This document shows positions 6,205 to 6,341 of a DNA stretch of 6,341 bases, in pieces. The notes beneath the pieces were generated by a model. That model worked only from the letters and a program-made list of their open reading frames with translations. It did no database searches and had not been told where the DNA came from. Location: contig CAIXNQ010000124.1 of assembly GCA_903920835.1 (NCBI GenBank), forward strand, positions 1 through 6,341, in the 5' to 3' direction. Each line of letters opens with the position of its first letter. The stretch's first letter is position 1. Made by a program: the position numbers and the translations under genes. Origin of the DNA: an uncultured Bacteroidota bacterium. GTDB taxonomy: Bacteria; Bacteroidota; Bacteroidia; Flavobacteriales; Flavobacteriaceae.

Positions 6205-6341
6205 TAAATAATAGATAAAAAGAAAAAAAAAACATGAAACAATTCAAATATAATCAGTGCAAATCTTTGTAATCAGTGGCTAGAAAGATTAGAATAATTC
6301 AGAAATCAAAACAAATTCTAATTGAAAAGCCTAGTTTACTC
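6205..6341. other. AT-rich non-coding end of window with short AATCnnTG repeats
   Basis: No frame of useful length is open on either strand; the ATG at 6234 leads to a stop after 12 codons. AATCAGTG occurs at 6252-6259 and 6271-6278, with AATCTTTG between them at 6262-6269, giving three related 8-mers at 10- and 9-base steps. I recall similar short repeats between genes in flavobacterial genomes but cannot verify this here. Confidence 0.5.

Overview
The window looks like a chromosomal segment from a flavobacterium or close relative (phylum Bacteroidota). It is AT-rich, the genes lack Shine-Dalgarno leaders, and several genes are preceded by the Bacteroidota -7 promoter element TAnnTTTG. The gene content also fits: a TPR-containing LytS-type sensor kinase with a LytTR regulator, a four-helix-bundle (S23) gene, and a RelE/ParE module of the type common in this group.

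Layout. Bases 1-90 are the 3' end of an unidentified gene. lpdA (dihydrolipoyl dehydrogenase, 183-1586) follows and ends at a strong hairpin terminator (1601-1629). A minus-strand toxin-antitoxin pair converges on it: an intact antitoxin (2280 down to 2044) overlaps by 4 bp a RelE/ParE toxin gene (2047 down to 1746) that carries a one-base deletion. On the plus strand come a secreted/membrane TPR histidine kinase (2557-4506) and a LytTR response regulator (4971-5744). They form a two-component pair that would normally be adjacent, but they are 464 bases apart here.

The gap between kinase and regulator is the most interesting part. It holds an antisense S23 four-helix-bundle gene interrupted by one in-frame TAA. 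The gene is bracketed by arrays of 7-bp repeats (TTTTTAG/TGTTTAG) that form a 32-bp inverted repeat with one mismatch. The arrays start at the kinase stop codon and end one base before the regulator ATG, and the S23 gene's own stop lies inside the left array. A second heptamer array of different sequence (TAGGGAG/TAGGTGG grading into GAGGCAA/GAAGCAA) begins on the regulator's TAG stop codon and holds phase for 19 heptamers (5742-5874). It is followed by a 21-bp minisatellite of about 14.6 units (5899-6204).

The last ~140 bases hold no gene. I read the 4507-4969 segment as a small cassette (S23-like gene plus inverted heptamer arrays) that entered or grew between two genes of a signalling operon. 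Its layout resembles the S23-encoding intervening sequences of 23S rRNA genes. That reading is inference; the repeats, register and inverted symmetry are seen directly.
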